Shown here: positions 6,884 to 8,651 of the stretch, piece after piece
Layout: each line of letters starts with the position of its first letter
How positions within the stretch are numbered: position 1 is the first letter of the stretch
Assembly (NCBI GenBank): GCA_029859085.1
Contig: JAOUDU010000079.1
Coordinates: 1 to 8,651 of the forward strand
DNA: 8,651 nucleotides
Source of the DNA: Gammaproteobacteria bacterium
GTDB taxonomy: Bacteria; Pseudomonadota; Gammaproteobacteria; Pseudomonadales; Halieaceae
Direction: 5' to 3'
Notes under the pieces: generated by a model
What the model saw: only the letters and a program-made list of their open reading frames with translations
Told to the model about the DNA's origin: nothing
The model's database searches: none
Made by a program: the position numbers and the translations under genes

Positions 6884-8332
6884 TCAAAAATCCATCTGCA
6901 GGCGGGTTCCGAGCGTGTACGCCGTATCCCTCGAGTCCACCGTCGAATCAATGACCTGTGCATTGAACGTCAGGGCAACCGCCGGCGTGAGCTGGAAGCT
7001 GTAGTAGGCCTCCACCGCGTGCTCGAAGCTGTGTAGGTCTACTGTGAGAAACGCCGCGTCATCGCGCAGGTCATCGGAAATATGGGTTCCCGCCCAGCCG
7101 ATCCCCCACTGGTCGTAGTCCCGGCCGGGAATCAACATACCGAAGCCGCCGATACCCAGGCTGTAGAACTGGTCTATGACGTTGCGGTCTTCCGGCGTCC
7201 ATCCCGCGCGCGCAAAAATGCCGATACCTACCGGCGGCTGGCCCTTGCGGCCCGCGACCGAACCACCACCCCTGGTCCACAGAAACTGGTCGATACTCAA
7301 GACCACCGCGCGATTGGAGGATTTCTCAGCCGCAGGCAGCAGCCCCAGAATTTCCCCCAGAAGGTGGCGCGGGTCGATGGCGAAATCCGTTACGTCCTTG
7401 GTGTCGTAGCCGGCCAACACACGGTAATTGCCGGGACGGTCGTCACCAAGATCCATCGAATAGGTGTACTGCACACCGAATGTGTAATCACCGTCAAAAT
7501 TGTCGAACCCGCTGGAGGTCGCCTTGCCCTTGGACTGTATGCCGATCACCGCCACTTGGTGGGCCTTGCTGGGCGCCCAGACCGTCCCGAGGCCGAGTGA
7601 CGTGTAGGGAATGAAGGCGCCGAGGATAGGGTTGTTGACCAGGCCCGTATAGCTGAACTGGGTATGCTCGTTGTTGGCGAGCACGTTGGTGTCTCCCAGG
7701 CCGGCCCAGTCCACCTTGCCGGCGATTAGCAGCCAATTGTCCGGCAGTGCCTGCACCAGGTACAGCTCCGGCAGCGCCAGTTCCTCGGATTCGCCGGGGG
7801 TCGGCATGGTGGCGTCATAATTGGGTGGGACCAGTGAACCGGTATCGACGTTGATACTCTTGTCGGCCTGCCAGGAGCTTTCCGCATGGAGGAAAATCGC
7901 GCCGCCGGGCCACAGGCCCGCCTTGCCGGAATCGAAGGTAACCCAGTAATCGGCGGTGCCGTTGTAACGGGCTTCGTCATCTTTTACGCCCCCGGACAGG
8001 TTGCCCTGCAGGAACTGCGTGACGGAGACATCGACATAGAAGCCGCTGTCGGCCAGGGAGTCGCGCAAACCGCCGGCACTGCCCAGCAGCTGCGAGCGCT
8101 CGGTAATGCCGCCCTCCGTGGTGTTTGGATCCCCGTAGAACTTGGGGTAGCGCCGCAGTTGGAAGTAGAGTTCCGGCGCTACTTCCGCCAGTGATACGGT
8201 ACCCTCCGCCGGGCCCGTTGCATCCGGACCGGCACTACCCCCAGCCGCCTGTGCCATCGACTCCCGGGCATCGAAAGACGCGACTGCGGCGAAAGCCGCA
8301 AAAGACGCTGCGATAAAACGTTGCCGGTACAT
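6884..8332 (-). CDS. OprB-like carbohydrate porin family outer-membrane protein
   Basis: This 482-residue protein is predicted to be an outer-membrane beta-barrel for passive uptake of small solutes. It has a signal peptide with AQA|A cleavage after residue 29, a short Gly/Ala/Pro linker (30-44), then the OprB-type start ERSQLLGSAGGLRDSLADSG (78-97) followed by FLQGNLSGG at 107-115. LWPGGAIFLHAESSW at 140-154 and ELALPELYLVQAL at 184-196 are conserved in the family, as is the AGKVDW block near 204-209. Alternating amphipathic strands continue to the end, and the chain finishes in Asp-Phe; the terminal aromatic residue is the usual barrel-assembly signal. Members of this family transport glucose and other sugars in Pseudomonas, but many marine and hydrocarbon-degrading bacteria carry copies with unknown substrates. 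A good ribosome binding site sets the start. It lies 78 bases downstream of a partial gene on the same strand. The family call is good; the substrate is unknown. Confidence 0.88.
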   Translation of the reverse strand: MYRQRFIAASFAAFAAVASFDARESMAQAAGGSAGPDATGPAEGTVSLAEVAPELYFQLRRYPKFYGDPNTTEGGITERSQLLGSAGGLRDSLADSGFYVDVSVTQFLQGNLSGGVKDDEARYNGTADYWVTFDSGKAGLWPGGAIFLHAESSWQADKSINVDTGSLVPPNYDATMPTPGESEELALPELYLVQALPDNWLLIAGKVDWAGLGDTNVLANNEHTQFSYTGLVNNPILGAFIPYTSLGLGTVWAPSKAHQVAVIGIQSKGKATSSGFDNFDGDYTFGVQYTYSMDLGDDRPGNYRVLAGYDTKDVTDFAIDPRHLLGEILGLLPAAEKSSNRAVVLSIDQFLWTRGGGSVAGRKGQPPVGIGIFARAGWTPEDRNVIDQFYSLGIGGFGMLIPGRDYDQWGIGWAGTHISDDLRDDAAFLTVDLHSFEHAVEAYYSFQLTPAVALTFNAQVIDSTVDSRDTAYTLGTRLQMDF

Positions 8333-8339
8333 TCTGCTA

Positions 8340-8345
8340 CTCCTT
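8340..8345 (-). promoter_or_regulatory. Ribosome binding site of the porin gene
   Basis: AAGGAG on the minus strand is seven bases before the ATG (first base 8332). It confirms the start used for the porin signal peptide. Confidence 0.8.
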
Positions 8346-8410
8346 TATGGATCCAACGAAGGCACGGCGGGGTACTGCCGGGCCCCTGCACGCCCCTCTG
8401 CCACCTCGCA

Positions 8411-8651
8411 CTAGGTCTTGCGCAACATGATGTCCTCGTGACCGTAGCCAGCGAGAAACCCATGTAGGCCCTGCTTCGCGACCTCCGACGGCACGTGCTT
8501 GGGTTTGCCGTCGGTCGTCACCGCGGCATCCCACCCTGTCCGGAAGGGGTCGTGGGCGCCGTTGATCGCGGGTCCCGTCTCGCAGAATGCCGGGGTGGCC
8601 GAGAGCCGGGCGGCCGGCGCCAGCCGCGTGAACGTTGCACCGAAATTCGAC
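8411..8651 (-). CDS. Partial gene, 3' end only; possible hydrolase C-terminus
   Basis: The open frame enters from the right edge and ends at TAG (8411-8413), giving at least 79 C-terminal residues. Third codon positions are strongly G/C, as in the confirmed genes here, so I take it as real; the start lies outside the window. The visible part reads NFGATFTRLAPAARL (2-16), then AFCETGPAINGAHDPF (21-36), and near the end GFLAGYGHEDIMLRKT (64-79). I do not recognise the family securely. The GYGHED element resembles the segment that carries the catalytic histidine at the C-terminal end of some alpha/beta hydrolases, but this is a weak resemblance. It reads in the same direction as the porin, 78 bases upstream of it, so the two may share a transcript and a substrate pathway. 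Confidence 0.65.
   Translation of the reverse strand, partial: SNFGATFTRLAPAARLSATPAFCETGPAINGAHDPFRTGWDAAVTTDGKPKHVPSEVAKQGLHGFLAGYGHEDIMLRKT

Noticed and set aside
6810..6887. Longer form of the SnoaL-like protein starting at TTG 6887
   Set aside because: The extra 26 residues are basic and unlike the family, no ribosome binding site precedes the TTG, and the ATG at 6809 has one.
8346..8410. GC-rich short inverted repeats (such as CGGC...GCCG) between the porin and the partial gene
   Set aside because: The stems are only about four base pairs and lack a T-run, so neither a terminator nor an operator can be supported.
8337..8534. Minus-strand 65-residue frame upstream of the porin
   Set aside because: It is Arg/Gly-rich and out of frame with the partial coding sequence ending at 8411, which has better codon usage.

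Overview
The window looks like chromosomal DNA of a GC-rich Gram-negative bacterium, most likely a gammaproteobacterium. This rests on a periplasmic type II asparaginase, a NodT-type outer-membrane lipoprotein, an OprB-type porin and an AaeXAB-like efflux set, together with high GC at third codon positions. I cannot name the genus. No tRNA, rRNA, insertion sequence, CRISPR array or integration scar is visible.

Layout. (1) 47-1135, plus strand: exported L-asparaginase, with all the catalytic threonine/lysine/aspartate positions of the E. coli enzyme present. (2) 1211-6346, plus strand: a tight four-gene efflux operon, in the order outer-membrane factor lipoprotein, DUF1656/AaeX-like small membrane protein, HlyD-family membrane fusion protein, FUSC/AaeB-type inner-membrane protein. 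Its gaps are 26 bp, 14 bp and a 4-bp GTGA overlap. (3) 6381-8651, minus strand and converging on the operon: a SnoaL/NTF2-like small protein, an OprB-like porin, and the 3' end of a further gene that runs off the right edge and is not recognised with certainty.

How they work together. The four plus-strand efflux genes encode a full path from cytoplasm to outside. FUSC would be the energised inner-membrane component, HlyD the periplasmic adaptor (with an RxxxLxxxxxxS hairpin-tip motif for docking to TolC-like proteins), and the NodT lipoprotein the outer-membrane duct. DUF1656 is the small companion always found with this class. By homology to AaeAB and fusaric acid resistance pumps the substrates are probably aromatic or other weak organic acids; this is inference. 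No LysR-type regulator is present in the window. The minus-strand genes may form a second unit with a porin for uptake of small solutes, plus two possible enzymes of unknown substrate. The asparaginase has no obvious functional link to either group.

Overall the region is mostly conventional. I see no convincing evidence of a wholly new system. The points most worth a second look are the cysteine pair in the asparaginase hairpin, the complete but locally unregulated efflux operon with its outer-membrane gene first, and the unidentified partial gene beside the porin.
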